Positions 19,976-32,829 of a DNA stretch of 64,000 nucleotides are shown here, in pieces (position 1 is the first letter of the stretch; each line of letters starts with the position of its first letter). The stretch is from contig QANU01105744.1 in the NCBI GenBank assembly GCA_003254905.1, forward strand, positions 98,134 through 162,133, given 5' to 3'. The notes under the pieces were generated by a model. The model saw nothing but the letters and a program-made list of their open reading frames with translations. It was not told the origin of the DNA and did not search any database. Made by a program: the position numbers and the translations under genes. The stretch comes from Nissolia schottii. Its lineage: Eukaryota > Streptophyta > Magnoliopsida > Fabales > Fabaceae.

Positions 19976-20012
19976 AGCCCAACTCATCTGGGCTCAATAT
20001 AAATCAGGCCCA
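19976..20012 (+). promoter_or_regulatory. Cluster of three site II (TGGGCY) elements
   Basis: AGCCCA (19976-19981), TGGGCT (19989-19994) and GGCCCA (20007-20012) all match the TCP-bound site II core TGGGCC/T on one strand or the other. They lie 140-180 bases before the ATG of the complex I gene. Such clusters are common in plant nuclear genes for oxidative phosphorylation and ribosomal proteins, so coordinated mitochondrial-biogenesis control is a reasonable inference. Confidence 0.6.
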
Positions 20013-20154
20013 ACCTCGCACGGATCTAGCTCGAAACACACTCGCGTGCACTCTCCACACTACAACACTCATTTTCACGTACCTCTCTCCCTCTTCGTTC
20101 TCTCTCTTCATCTGCTTCTTTCTCTCTCATCTCTGTGAGTGCGGGCGCGGTAAG

Positions 20155-23100
20155 ATGCAGGCCATTACGAAGCGCTTAGGGCACCAATCATCGTCATCTT
20201 CAATCTCGTCCCTCAAGTCCCTCTACCCAATCTCTCACCACCACTGTAATTCCTTCCCATTTTCTCCTCCTTTCCCCAATTTCTGTAGCAATGTGCTTGT
20301 GCCTTAATTTGTAATTTCCGTTTCTAATTGATTTTGATTGATTGATTGTTGTTGTTGTTGCAGACTATGGAGCGAATCACGAGCGTTACGCTTCTACCCT
20401 CGCAACCAAGGGCGTGGGCCACCTTGTCCGCAAGGGAACTGGTGGAAGATCATCTGTCAGGTAAACACATTAACGATTGATTCGCTAAACCACCGTATTC
20501 AGGAGCACACTGATCACAACTAAATCTGGTTCACTATAGTTGTTACCCCGTTTATCTTACTTAACGAGCACAACTGTTAATTCACTTTGAACCAACCGTG
20601 ATTGTTTCATTTCTTGCTCATTGTTTGCAGCAGAATTTTTTTTACTAATTTTTTTTTTCATGGTGATATTTAAAAAGAAAATTGATTTTTTGTTGGTTGA
20701 GGAACTAGTGCATTTTGAAGGTGAAGAATTTTTAGGTATTTAGAGGTGAAAAAAACAATGGGAAAGTGAGTGAGAAATGAAAATGGATGAGCTTTGAGCT
20801 CTCAGTGCGTTGTTTGATATTTTACTTGTGTGACACTTGATGGATCGTGGAAGTGTCCTGTGGAATGAAACGAGTATGGAGATGGGGCTTGGGGTTGAAT
20901 TGTCGAAGAAGTCCTTCATTTATTGAATCAGTACTTAGAGAGCTATGATTTGAGGGCACATTTTGGGTAAGAAGACGAGGGGAATCCACATTTTGTGCAG
21001 CTGACATTCTCTTCATTCGCCAATGAAAATCTACACTTCGGCTTTTTAGCTTTATTTAATGGATCCTTAATACGAATGATGCTTGAGAGTTTTCTTAAGT
21101 AAGTCATTGGATTGGTGTTGCCATGATGCAATGTTTGGGCTGGGATTTGGACCAAGGTGAAGCTTCGTGAGCAGAAAAGATAAAAATTAAGGAATTTTTC
21201 AGGGGTGATGACTGTGGCTTATAACACTTCCATCACCTGTCCATTTTGGGCCTCGTGGCGGTGGACTTAACTGCTTATTGTTGCTGATCTTTTCACCTCT
21301 CGAGATGCTTAATTGGATGTTGGTGCTTCATTTCAGAAAATTTCATTTACAAGAGAACAAGAAACAAAGATTCCTTACTTGGGATGCAATGATCATGAAA
21401 ATATTTTGAAGAGTGGTTGGGTGCAATGGCATGTAGTTGATTTTGCATACTGTATAATTATTGTATTATCACTATTTGGAAGGATATAGTATTGATCATG
21501 TAGGGAAAGGATTGTTATTTTGGAAAAGCTTTTTGTAATGTGAATTGTGAAATAACTTTAATGTGATTAGGAACATTTTATGCAGAATGAAAGTCTTCTT
21601 TTAATCTTCTGTTGTCTCTTGAATTTTTCAGTTTTAAATGACGTTGTTTTTCTACCTTCTCTGCTTCTGATTTTTCTTTATAAAGGTTTCAGAAGGTGTG
21701 GATGTGATTTTAAAGTACTCTAGTTAGCATACAGCTGATAGATAGTCAAATTAATGCTTGAAAGAATTCTTTTGGCAGTGGCATTATTGCTACAGTCTTT
21801 GGAGCTACTGGATTCCTAGGTCGTTATGTTGTGCAACAACTTGGTGAGTTTCTGGGATGTATGATTGTTTCAAAGAAAACTTACAAGAGTGTTATTTGAA
21901 AAAAAAACATTACATTTGCTGTTAATAAAATATTTTGAAATAATTTCTGCTATTACTTTTGACTAGTAACGTTTATTTTTCTAACTATATTTTATTTCTT
22001 TTTCTTTGTGTGATGTGCTATTCTCCTCTTCCAGCTAAAATGGGATCTCAAGTCCTGGTTCCTTTCCGAGGCTCTGAAGATAGTCACCGTCATCTCAAAC
22101 TGATGGGGGATTTAGGACAGGTAGCATAAGATAATATTTTTATACATGTGAAAGAGTTCACCTTGCCTCGTCTTTCTCATTGGTCTGAATGGAAAAGCAA
22201 ATAATTCTATATGCATGCGTTATTTCCAAATTTCATGTATTCGTGCTAATCTGCTAGTGATTAATTTGCCCAGATTGTACCCATGAAATACAACCCAAGA
22301 GATGAAAGTTCAGTAAAAGCTGTGATGGCAAAGGCCAATGTTGTTATCAATCTTATTGGTATGCTTCTTCTTATGTAATTCTGCACCTTCAATTTTTCCT
22401 CCAAGTGTTGGAATAAATGAATTTTGCTTTCCATCCAACACTCATTCTGGCTGAGTTGGTTGCTGGCAGGAAGGGATTATGAGACTCGAAACTACAGCTT
22501 TGAGGATGTACACCTTCGCATGGCTGAGCAACTTGCAATGGTACAATCTCTTACATTTGCTCTCATCTCATATCATCATGTTAACATCTAAAATTATCAT
22601 TCACTCTCTGCTCTCTGTGTGTGTAAAGGCATGTAGTATTTACTTACATGTCTGTTTATTGTTGTTCATTTGCAGTAACTATTGCTCATTCTAATTCTTA
22701 CATACCAAATGAATTTAATTTTTCCCTCCAGATGTTAATAAATACACTTGGTTAGCTGTAAATTTAGGAAGTTTCTGAACTTGTGAAAGAAGAGCAAAAT
22801 AAAGTCAAGATGTCAAGTTTGCCATGAGGGTTTCTTGAGAATTTATCATGTTTATCATGGAATCTGGTCAACTAGTAGAGGGTCCCAGGTGGCAAATCTT
22901 GGACATGCCCAAACTTTTGAGTGTGACGTGCCTCAAACTCCATATTAACTCAGATGTTTTGTAACCATTCGTGACAGTGTCTCTACCCCTGAAATGGTGG
23001 TACTTTAATATTACTACACTGAAGGGTGTGCTGGATTTGGTCTCACCTGTCCTTTGTAATGGCTTTCTCATGATAATAGAGTTGCATCATAACTTTTGAA

Positions 23101-26092
23101 TATGTAAAAGAAAGTCATCGAAAATGATTATGCAATCAATTTAAAATTGTTGGTGTACTATGTTGTGACAAGAGCTTGCTTTAGAAAGGAATTAGTTTGT
23201 CGAGTTTCAAAGCTGTTTATGTGGGCCCAGTAGCCTCTTGCAAGCTTCATGAGCTATCTCTATGGGATTTGAGTCTTGGTGGCACACAACAATTTTTTAG
23301 GTTTAGTGAATATAAAGTGAGCTATTATGGAGCCTTGCAAAGTTTAACATTGCATAGTTTAGTTTGAATAATTGTATTCTTCTAACGTTTGTAGTCACCT
23401 AAATTCAGTGGTTTTAAATTGATTTCTTAAATAATAAATTTGAACTGTTGCAGATTTCCAAAGAGCATGGTGGTATCATGAGATTCATTCAAGTCTCTGC
23501 TTTAGGGGCATCTCCTTCATCTTCATCCAGGATGCTTAGAGCTAAAGCAGCTGCTGAGGAAGCAGTTTTAAGGGAATTACCTGAGGTACATTTAGCTTTT
23601 TGCTTCCTCGGACAAATTATTTATTTGTACTGCATTTATCATATGTAAATGGAGTAGCTATTCACTCTGCCCTTTTGCTTTTGAAGCTGAACAAAAGAGG
23701 CCATATTGTCACTTGTTTTGAATACTTTTGGATGGAACTGATTGAGGCTTTTTTTTAATATAAAATCAAATTATTCTGAATGAGAGTTATAGATAGTAGC
23801 CAAAGACCAGGCAGTATATATATTAATTTTAAGAACCCTAGTACATTATATTACTAGTGACTCCTAGCTGTATTACTTCTTTTATTCCATGAACTAGTGA
23901 AAGTTGGTTTATTAATTTTAATTATTAGTAAGGTTTTGGAATTTATTTAGCAATTTGCTGAATATCGAATGAAAAGATAGTTGGACACATTGTTACTTGT
24001 TAACATGTTTTAAGATTTCAGAAAGTAAATACTGTCCTGTTTATTGTTTAAGTTCTGGTGGATAGTATATTTGATAATCAATTAGTTTTTATGTGAATGA
24101 CTAACAATATTTGCAGTCATACAGTTGAAATATGTATGGTCATTTTGCACCAAAAAATAGTAGATGACGCACTTTCATGCTCTGCTATCTTGGTAGAGCA
24201 TTAATACCAGACTTCCTAACATTTACCTTTACAGGCTACAATCTTGAAACCTGCTGTTATGATTGGCACAGAGGATCGGATTTTAAACCGATGGGCTCAT
24301 TTTGCAAAGAAGTATAGCTTTCTTCCATTGATGGGGGATGGCAGCACAAAGTATGTATAAATGTATAAAACAATTACTGTGAGCTATCTTTCTTGCCAAA
24401 TTGTGTTGTGTGTGGTTCTGTTGGTTCACATTGAAATGCATGTTTCTTGTTTTTCTTTTTTGCTGACAAATGCAATTATTGCAGAATCCAACCAGCATAT
24501 GTTGTTGACGTTGCTGCTGCAGTTACTGCAGCCTTGAAGGATGATGGCACTAGCATGGGAAAGATTTATGAACTGGGTGGTCCAGAGGTCTTTACTGTGC
24601 ATGAATTGGTAATCTCTTTATTTGTTGTCATTTATATTTAACAACTTGTCAGTACACGAGATACTGTGTGTTGGGGAAACCACTGAAGAAGAAATTGGTG
24701 GAATGATGTAGTCTTCATGAAATATGTAGGCAGAGATTATGTATGAAACAATCCGAGAATGGCCTCGATATGTGAAGCTGCCTTTTCCTGTTGCAAAGGT
24801 ATGTTCATCACTTTGTCATTTGATTACTTGTCTAACTCTACTTGCTGTTGGAAGGCCAATGATGAACATATTTTTGTCCCTGTTGGGCTATTTTTGTTCT
24901 TTGGATATATATAAATGAAACATAATGCAATTCTATGGGGGTGTTTGGCAACTTAAAAAACCAAGTTAACATGGTACAAAATAGAACTAGTTATATTAAC
25001 CTGAATAAAAATAAACTAGTTTTTCATTAAACAGTGTTTGGTATTACTATTTTGAAATTCGTGTTAACATCTCAAATTTTAAGGATTTCAAATTTGAAAT
25101 TTCAAATCCTCCATGTAGCATCTCGAAAGAGCAACATTGATCTCCGCTTGTTCAGGATGGATAATGTCTTGGCCATGCCATGCTAAAGCAATTTAAGAAT
25201 CAGAGCCATTGAAATTCTGGGTCCCCAATTCTCAAAACTAGTTTTAACTTAAAATTAGTTCAAATAAAAACCAATTTCAAAATTTTAAGGTAGTTACCAA
25301 ACACAGTTGCAACCCACTTTGACGGAGTCATTGAAATTTTGGGTCCTCAATCCTCAAAACTAGTTTTAATTTAAAATAGTTCAAATAAAAAAAATTGAAA
25401 TTTTTTAGGAAGTTGCAACAAGTCAATATTTCTTAAGTCAAATAAGATTTGGTCACGGCCCTAAAAAGTGTAGAACTTGCAATCTTGCATAGATTTGTGT
25501 TAATTTGTTGTGTATTTATGTCATATTGTATCGTAGAATGGATTAGTAGCTTACGATCACATTTGTGATTTAAATACTGCTATCACTTGGTCCTTTTTTG
25601 TTTAAGTTGTGGATTAACTGGTAACTGGAGATGAATGCTAGGATTAGTATTGAGAGTTGATGATGTTTAGTTTTGATGACATTAAGTGCTAACATCGCGT
25701 GGGTTATGAGTGATTTCAGGCAATCGCAACTCCGCGGGAAATATTACTAAATAAGGTTCCCTTTCCGCTACCCAATCCTGACATTTTCAATCTGGATGAG
25801 ATCAATGCTTTGACTACTGATACTGTTGTTTCAGAAAATGGTAGGTTCCTTAAACTTATCATAAGGTCTTTTATTCCTTGTTAACTATTACAGAACACTT
25901 TTGCTCGCCATCTCATGCCGCACATTTTTATTCTGTTTGACGCAATTTGCAGCTTTGACTTTCGATGATCTTGGAATTGTTCCTCACAAGCTAAAGGGAT
26001 ACCCCATCGAGTTTCTTATTTCATATAGGAAAGGAGGCCCACAATTCGGTTCTACGCTCAGTGAAAAGGTGTCTCCAGAGGATTTTCCTTAA
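20155..26092 (+). CDS. NADH dehydrogenase (ubiquinone) 1 alpha subcomplex subunit 9, mitochondrial (complex I 39 kDa)
   Basis: Twelve exons splice to 398 aa: 20155-20245, 20364-20460, 21779-21843, 22035-22120, 22274-22358, 22470-22540, 23454-23585, 24235-24350, 24485-24608, 24730-24798, 25720-25840 and 25953-26092. The N-terminus is Ser-rich and basic ([13 protein letters not shown]), fitting a mitochondrial presequence. The Rossmann motif GATGFLG is at residues 71-77, followed by [20 protein letters not shown] and [11 protein letters not shown], the atypical SDR layout of NDUFA9. The subunit sits on the matrix side of complex I near the Q module, binds NADPH tightly and has a structural role. 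Length agrees with the Arabidopsis protein (about 402 aa). All junctions keep frame. A poly(A) signal AATAAA is at 26243. The gene looks intact. Confidence 0.95.
24941..25304. mobile_element. GTGTTTGG-type MITE in NDUFA9 intron 10
   Basis: The left end GTGTTTGGCAACTTAAAAAA and the right end (TTTTAAGGTAGTTACCAAACAC) are inverted repeats of about 20 bases with a few mismatches. Near the right end a block of about 85 bases is repeated once (25207-25290 and 25328-25413), the second copy lying outside the element. The termini resemble hAT-like MITEs. No clear target duplication was found. Confidence 0.5.
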
Positions 26093-26249
26093 GATTATTT
26101 GGGTTTTTAGTCCTGAATCATTTTTCTGTCTTGTTAATTGTACTACCAACATTTGATTTCACAAGTTGAAAGAGATTTGAGAAAAGTCTCAACTTTTGTA
26201 TCTTTCATAATGTAGAATACGCGATCGTGTTTGATAATGATGAATAAAA

Positions 26250-27780
26250 TCCAGAAACTTTTTTTTTTCTTGACATGGAATCCAGATACTTGTTGACTCC
26301 TTAAGGAAATCGCCTCTTACTGTAATTCAAATTTGCATTTTTAATTGCATGTTATCTTGATGTATTTCTTTGTATGGTTATGACATTAAGATAGAGAAAA
26401 TAGTGTTAAAAAAACAAACCTTTAAGTGTTATTGAAAATATGAGAAATAATAAGAATAAACTTGTAAAAAATATATATAATATATATTTTTTAATTTAAT
26501 TAAGTGACAAATAATTTTAAATAAATTTTTGTTTGAGAAATTACGACAAAAAAGTGGAGGGAATGAATAATAAATTGAAAGGAGGGCTGAATTTTTGACA
26601 AGGTGTAATAAACCATTGTATAAGGCCAATTTAAGAATGAACAATGTTTCCTAAACTTAACTTATTAATTTATCAAATTTTAAGAATGATATTAGGCATT
26701 TCTTTTTTATTTTTAATAAAATATCGAATGTATAAATTAACGAGTTAGGTACATTACAATTTTCTTGAAGGTTTTGTCTTCAATCTTCATAGCCTACTTA
26801 GGAGACATCATCACGATCAAAACTAAAGTCGTTTAACGTCAATAATAAAAAATCCTAATCCCAACAAAAGGTGAATTCCAATGTGTCGGCTGAGCATTTT
26901 CCTTTGACAAATGGACGACGACGCGCACTTTAAGGAATTGTTCCACTGAGATCCCGCGCGCATGAATCGGGACACGCACCTTTCCTTGGTGACGTGGTGC
27001 ATTTTCATTGGCTATTTGAAGTTCGAATTAAGAGCCAGTTGTGGGGCATAGTACTCCCTCTATATGGGTAGCTGTGTACCCTTGTTCTCTCTTGGGATCT
27101 GCTGGCTGTGAACTGCGTAGCCGTTCATGCCATGAATCCAAGTTATGACCAACGTTGGAGTGATCCAACAAATTAACATATAAATTAATTTATATATTTT
27201 TATAAATAATATTTAATATTTTACTATTTTTTTATCCCTTCATCAAAGTGTATAAATTAATATATAGATTAATTTATTAAGTCTCTCAAATAATTTTTTT
27301 CAACTTATTTCCTTTTTAGTTTCATTGCCTCTAACTTCCTTTTTCCATTTTAAGTTCAAGATCTCCGAAAACAATTATGGGGAAGGGGAAATGGTCGAGA
27401 TGCTCAAATCAAACCCATAACTCATCATCAACAATTTTTTAATACATGGGTTAAAGAAAGTGTTACTTGAACTACAAATTATTGCCATCTTCAACTTCTT
27501 ATTATAATAGTAGAATGGTAGATTATGTTTTCTTAATTCATTAAGTTACCATAAATTTTTTTTATTTAGGAAGTATTTTTAGTACTTTTAAGGATATTGG
27601 TAGTTTGTAAGAATTAATAGTTTGATATTGAGTCACATATTTTATTTATTTCAAAATAAAAGTCATTGTCATCATCATTAAATGAGTCACTCATTTTTTT
27701 TTACAGTAATTAAAGCCTCAAAATTTATAAGGCTAGACACGTTAAAATATTAAGGAGGGCTAAATTACAAATAGACGAGT
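26250..27780. other. Intergenic, AT-rich
   Basis: No gene is supported. It contains AT microsatellite-like sequence around 26470-26490 and 27180-27220, and a single TACTCCCTC terminus of Stowaway type at 27051-27060 without its partner. The GC-richer stretch 26900-27060 has no clear open frame of interest. Confidence 0.45.
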
Positions 27781-27878
27781 CTTATTAGGAAAAGAAATTG
27801 CAAATTTAGCTAATTGATGTGCTACCTTATTTCCATCTTTTTCATTTTGGGCATACGCCGAAAAAAATCAACAAACAA

Positions 27879-28493
27879 TCAAGGAGGACGCATCCTCACA
27901 AGCTTAGAAGCACAAACAAACCTAATACAATATTCAAGAGGATCATTAAAGGCAATAAGACCAGAGTCAATGTCCAACTCCTTCTTCGCCATAATAATAT
28001 CAGCAACCAAATTTTGTTCCCTAACCACAAGGGAAACCTGCACATCCCTCTCCTGTCTAATCAGGCCAGCAATGCGTGCTACCAAATTATCAATAGAGGA
28101 AGCACAACTCGCGCCTTGAAGTAAAGAGACAACTTGTTGAGAGTCTGAAGTGAGAACAATCTTGTGCCAACCTCTTTCCCACACAAAAAGGAGGCCATGA
28201 AAATTGACCAGGAGTTCAGCTTCTAAGATGGAGCAGTTCCCTATAATTACAGTAAAAGTACCCGCAAAGGGACCATCACTATCCCAAATAATGCCACCAC
28301 AACCAACACGACCACGACTCGACACAACCCCATCGGTGGCAAGGGACATCCAATCGGCCAGAGGAGGAACCCTGATAGAAATAACCGTAGACCCACGCGC
28401 CTCAACCCCAACCGCATCCTTCAATCGATTAGTTTTACAATAACTAGTTCTCTTGCGAAAGTTTCGTAAGAACGCTTTTAAAAAAATTTGCAT
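27879..28493 (-). pseudogene. RNase H domain of a plant LINE (3' end of ORF2)
   Basis: A 204-codon open frame carries an RNase H-like domain (RVT_3 type): ATDGVVSSRGRVGCGGIIWD, ILEAELLV and LTSDSQQVV supply the acidic triad D54, E93 and D117, and a late HREQN-like REQNLVADI follows. Upstream of about residue 20 the homology ends because the LINE is broken there by a 1.75-kb insert. The remaining pieces of ORF2 lie at 30240-32350 on the same strand. The first Met is probably not a natural start. Confidence 0.75.
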
Positions 28494-30240
28494 TTTAACT
28501 TTAATTAAAACAAATAAATCTTTTTGATATGACTAAACATGAATTCGTTTACAATGAACATAAATATACATGATAAAAATATACAACTGGTCTGAAGCTC
28601 CTGTCTGTATATAATTGGAGTATTCTAGACATGACTCGATTACAAAATAAAATAAAAATTAGCATGTCCTATAAGTAGCTTCACCTCAAGGTGAACTGCT
28701 GACTCTTGACTTATGACGTTGCTGCACTAACCATAAACTCCATACACTACTACTCTGCTTCGTAACCTATAACTAGAGGGGGAGGTTGAGGGGTAAGAAC
28801 TCGGGAAGAGTCTTAGTAAAAGGCCGTCCGCATGGCGACATGAGACACTTCGAAAAACATTACATGCAAATGTAATATATAATATTTATATAACAAGCAT
28901 AAAACATTTCTATAATAATAAATAGTACATAAAGAATTTGAAAACATAATTCAATTGAGAGTTTTTTAGATAGAAGTTCCGAGCATTATGGTTTAGATGT
29001 TCCTAAAATGTTTGGGCTTTATGGTCTTACCCTAATCTACATGACATGACACATGACACCGAGCATCACGAGCCGGAGTTGCCCTGTCCAGGCTTTACGG
29101 TCTTGTCCTAAATCTACATGAATCCTATTATACTTTACGATCATACAAGGTATATCAAGGTCAACGTAGGTTGTCGCTGACTTACAGTTCCATCATAGAT
29201 ATAACTCCCATAAAAACAGTTTAAATACATAACATAACATGACCATAATAACATAATTATTTAACTAATACTAATAACATAATATGACTTAATATTATTA
29301 AATGTTTTATCTTGGAAAAATGGAGGTTGAGTAAGATCCCATGCTTAGGGAGGTTCTTAGTAAGAGAGGTGCATCACAATGAACAACTTAAATACCAAGT
29401 CTTGTACTAGCTAAAACCTTTTCTTAATAGAAATCTTCTCCCACCAGAATCTTTCCTTAACCATAGTCTTTTGTTAAAGGTTTCTACTAAGTCTAACCAA
29501 ACAATTCTAAGCATGTGAATATCTATATCACTTAATACGAATCATACATACATAACATGATTTTGTTTAATACAATAAAATAGGTGGTCTCATGTAGTTC
29601 TAAAAGGTTTCGTGACTTTTTCTTTAAAATAGTTTCATAAATATTTCATAAATAACTACTTTCATAAATAAAGAAGGTTTCTAAATAAATCATTATTTTC
29701 TTAAATAAGGAAATTTCTAAATAATAATAATAATAATAAATAATTACATAATTACTTAAAATAAAACATTAAGTTCCACCTCCTACGATTTTATAAAACA
29801 TGCATAAATAGAATAATTCTAAAATAAATAAATAAATAACTTTTAAACGATCTAAATAGACTGTGAAGAAAGTCGCTCACTTTAAAATGAATGATTGCTA
29901 AGGAGCAATAAGCTGAGAACTCTTGACACACTATGTGGAAGCACTGCTTTCCCATGAATAGAAAACGAGAGGAAGAAAATAAATAAAAGAAATGGAGCGA
30001 AAAGTCTTACAAAAATGGGATCTCTCAAGCTCTTGAGTGAATTAGCAAGTCTAAACACTCACAGAAATCTTCTATATATAGGAGAGAAATGATGCATCCG
30101 ATGTATCTGATGTAGGACTCCAAACAGCTAGCCGCTATAGCGCTCCCTACACTCTGCGACACCCTCTCCACTCCGTGTCGCTGTAGCGCACTAACATTTT
30201 CTTCCTTTTTTTTCTCTAGGGGTCATTACATTTAGACTCT
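28494..30240. mobile_element. 1.75-kb AT-rich insertion splitting the LINE
   Basis: LINE homology stops at about 28440-28490 and resumes at about 30240 on the same strand, so the stretch between was probably inserted. It has no meaningful coding sequence. It contains many 'taacataaca'-type runs, an (ATA)n tract near 29720, and near its right end a GC-rich block with repeated gcgctatagcg-like words ('gctagccgctatagcgctcc', 'gtcgctgtagcgcac'). I could not define terminal repeats or a target duplication. Confidence 0.45.
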
Positions 30241-32350
30241 ACTATAAAATGTGGAATAATTTCCAAGATCAAGGGATTAAGATGCTGAAAGACTAACTCA
30301 TTTCAAATAGACCACAGGAAATGGTTCCCCACGCCAAAAACAAACCCCTAGGGATGCCCACAAACTCGATGGGACCAGCCAATATTCTGAGCCACCCATC
30401 TCTATAACATCATCGTCATAAAAGGATGCACTCAAAAGGCTACCAAAAATCGTAGTTCAAAACCTAGCAATGGATGGGCAGTCACGAACAACATGCAAGC
30501 TAGTTTCAATAACCCCCAAAATGCAACGCACACACACAACATAGGAAGTTAGGTGTCTGTCAAATCTCCTTTGATTAGTAAGAAAATCAATCTGAACCAA
30601 AAACCACAAGTAGAACTTAATTCTCTCTGGTCCTTACTAACACCACAAGCAGGAGAAGGGAAACACAATTTGCACTAAGCTATATCCTAATAGAAGAGAA
30701 TAGGCACTGTTCATCGAGAAGGCTCCATCAAGGGAGTGAGACTAGGACACAAGTCATAAGAAGTTGTGATGTTCTCCTTGAGAGTCAACCAACCCTTCAG
30801 AATTCCTCTCCAAGAGTTTGATTAAATAGACCAAGCTTGAATATTAGGGATGAGCTCATTACCACACTTATACTTGTTTCACAATACCCGTACCCAGAGA
30901 TCCTAAGGGTCAGAGATCATTCGCCAACCTAATTTCATCATGAACGCCATATTTACATGACTCGCTATATGGATACCAAGACCTCCACAATTCTTCGGAC
31001 AACTAATCTTTTCCCACTTGACTAAGGGAATCCTGCAATGCTCAGCAGAAGACCCCCAAAGAAAATTCCTGCTTAATTTATCTAGATCATCACATAGAGA
31101 AATAGGGATGGAATTAGTTTGCATTGCATATGATGGAAGTGAGGAGAGAACTAGCCCACATAACACCAACCTCGCTACAAGTGAAAGCGAATCGACCTTC
31201 CAAGCACTAAGCCGACATATAACATTACTTGTAATCCAACTAAAGGAATTCTTCGTGGGTTGTGAATGCCACAAAGGAACCCCTAAATACTTTCCTAGGT
31301 TCGTTGTGAGCTAAAAACCCAAAGCTTCTTTGATTTCAATGTGGCTCTAATGTGGTGAAAATTTTTAGAAAAGCACACCTGAGTCTTCTCCAAGCTCACC
31401 CTCTGGCCAAAACTGTTGGCAAAGGCCTCAAGGAAAGCCATAATAATAGGATCCTAGTCCATAGAAGCCTTAGCAAAAAGGAGGAGATCATCAGCGAGGC
31501 ACAACCACTGGACACCAAAGCTTTTGCCTAACTACCACCTCAATAAAATGGGAGAGCTTCTCCATACAAATAACAACGAGATACCAGGATAAAGGGTCTC
31601 CCTAACAGATTCCTCTATGGGGAGAGAATTCACTTGTATAATCCCCATTCCACAGAATATTCATACTACTAGAGGAAACACAGTGCCTGATAAGGTTAAT
31701 AAGATTCTCTTCCAAACCAACCTCTTGTAAGCACTCCATGATGAAACTTCAATTGAGTCTATTATAAGCTTTTTCTAAGTCAATTTTGATAGCCATGAAA
31801 CCTTTCTTTCCTTTCTTATGTCTCATACTGTGAACCACCTCCTAGGCAATAATAATATTATTTGTCCCCTATCTACCAGGGAAAAAGCTGCATTGGTTTG
31901 GGGGAAATAATGGCGTTCATAATTGTCTTAAGCTTGCATGTAACAATTTTAGTCACCAACTTATATACCAACTTAAGTGCAACCATTACCACAACGCTCA
32001 TTGTCAAATAATACAGATTTGAAATCGCCAACAATACACCACAGAAGAGTAACGTGCTCACTCAACTCCACTAGATCTCTCCAAAGCCCAGACCTGAGAT
32101 GAGCTTGCGGCCACGCATAGCAAGTAGTGAATAAGCTTTCATACGACGAGCCTTGGCATAGATGCATACGAACAAACTACTTGTTAGACTTCACAATGTC
32201 AACCTAGATAGAAGTATTCTCCCAAAAACACTATATCCCCTCAACAAAACCCTCGATTTCCATACACCAATTCCTATTAAAATAGAAGTGTCTACAGATC
32301 ATCTTGGCTCTACACCTAGAGAGCTTAGGGTCAAGTAGAATTAAGAGGGA
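30240..32350 (-). pseudogene. Degenerate LINE ORF2: endonuclease, reverse transcriptase and zinc-binding region
   Basis: On the minus strand, starting at 32350, the pieces follow ORF2 order but with frameshifts and stops. There is an endonuclease piece (LILLDPKLSRCRAKMICRHF), then RT motifs FMAIKIDLEKAYNRL and HCVSSSSMNILWNGD followed by a GDPLS block, then LCLADDLLLFAKAS with the catalytic ADD. The thumb region lies in the open frame 31274-30903 (SRNFLWGSSAEHCRIPLVKW and GGLGIHIASHVNMAFMMKLG). After it comes a zf-RVT-like part that ends near 30240. This is a dead L1-type element. Confidence 0.8.
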
Positions 32351-32408
32351 CACCTTGTATCTTCTTCGAATATCACGAATTCGTCCGAGAGTGTGGGAGG
32401 TCGTAAAG

Positions 32409-32426
32409 TCCCCACAGACGGCGCCA
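32409..32426 (-). other. Retrotransposon primer-binding site
   Basis: On the minus strand, TGGCGCCGTCTGTGGGGA follows the LTR end with a single-base spacer. TGGCGCCG at this spot is the usual start of the tRNA-primed binding site in Tat/Athila-type Ty3-gypsy elements. Confidence 0.7.
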
Positions 32427-32427
32427 C

Positions 32428-32827
32428 TGTACTGATGATTCGGTGGATCTTCGTGGACTCCAAGCTTCCTTGGTGAATCTTCTTGGTGGGCCTTCGGGAT
32501 GGCAGCGAGAGTACCTGCAAGCACTCCGGCGCCTAAGTAAGGTTTTTAATATATTAGATGAGATATCAAAAAGGGACTTGATTCATACCTAGGGCCTTGG
32601 TCCTTTTATAGCCAAGGATCACCCATGAGGATCGGTGGGATTGTTCTTAGGAGGATCTTCGCGGTTGTGGATTTATCTCACGCGGGCCAGAGATCTCTTT
32701 GGAGATCTTTCCTTAATTCTCGGTTCTATTCTACGAAGGCCGTTCTAAGGGTCACAAATTGGGCTAATGGCCCATGGCTTTGGAGCCCTTCTAGGTGTCC
32801 ACTTGGGTGTTAGGTCAATTTGTTACA
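32428..32827 (-). mobile_element. Ty3-gypsy 5' LTR, 400 bp
   Basis: Read on the minus strand, it starts TGTAACAAATTGACC and ends ATCAGTACA, giving the TGTA...TACA terminal palindrome. It contains a TATA box (TATAAAAGG, plus-strand position 32602-32610) and a leader ending near 'gcgccggagtgcttgcaggt', a Tat-like LTR string. A primer-binding site follows. Only about 60 bases of internal sequence remain before LINE endonuclease homology takes over, so the rest of the element is lost. No second LTR was found in the window. Confidence 0.7.
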
Positions 32828-32829
32828 AC

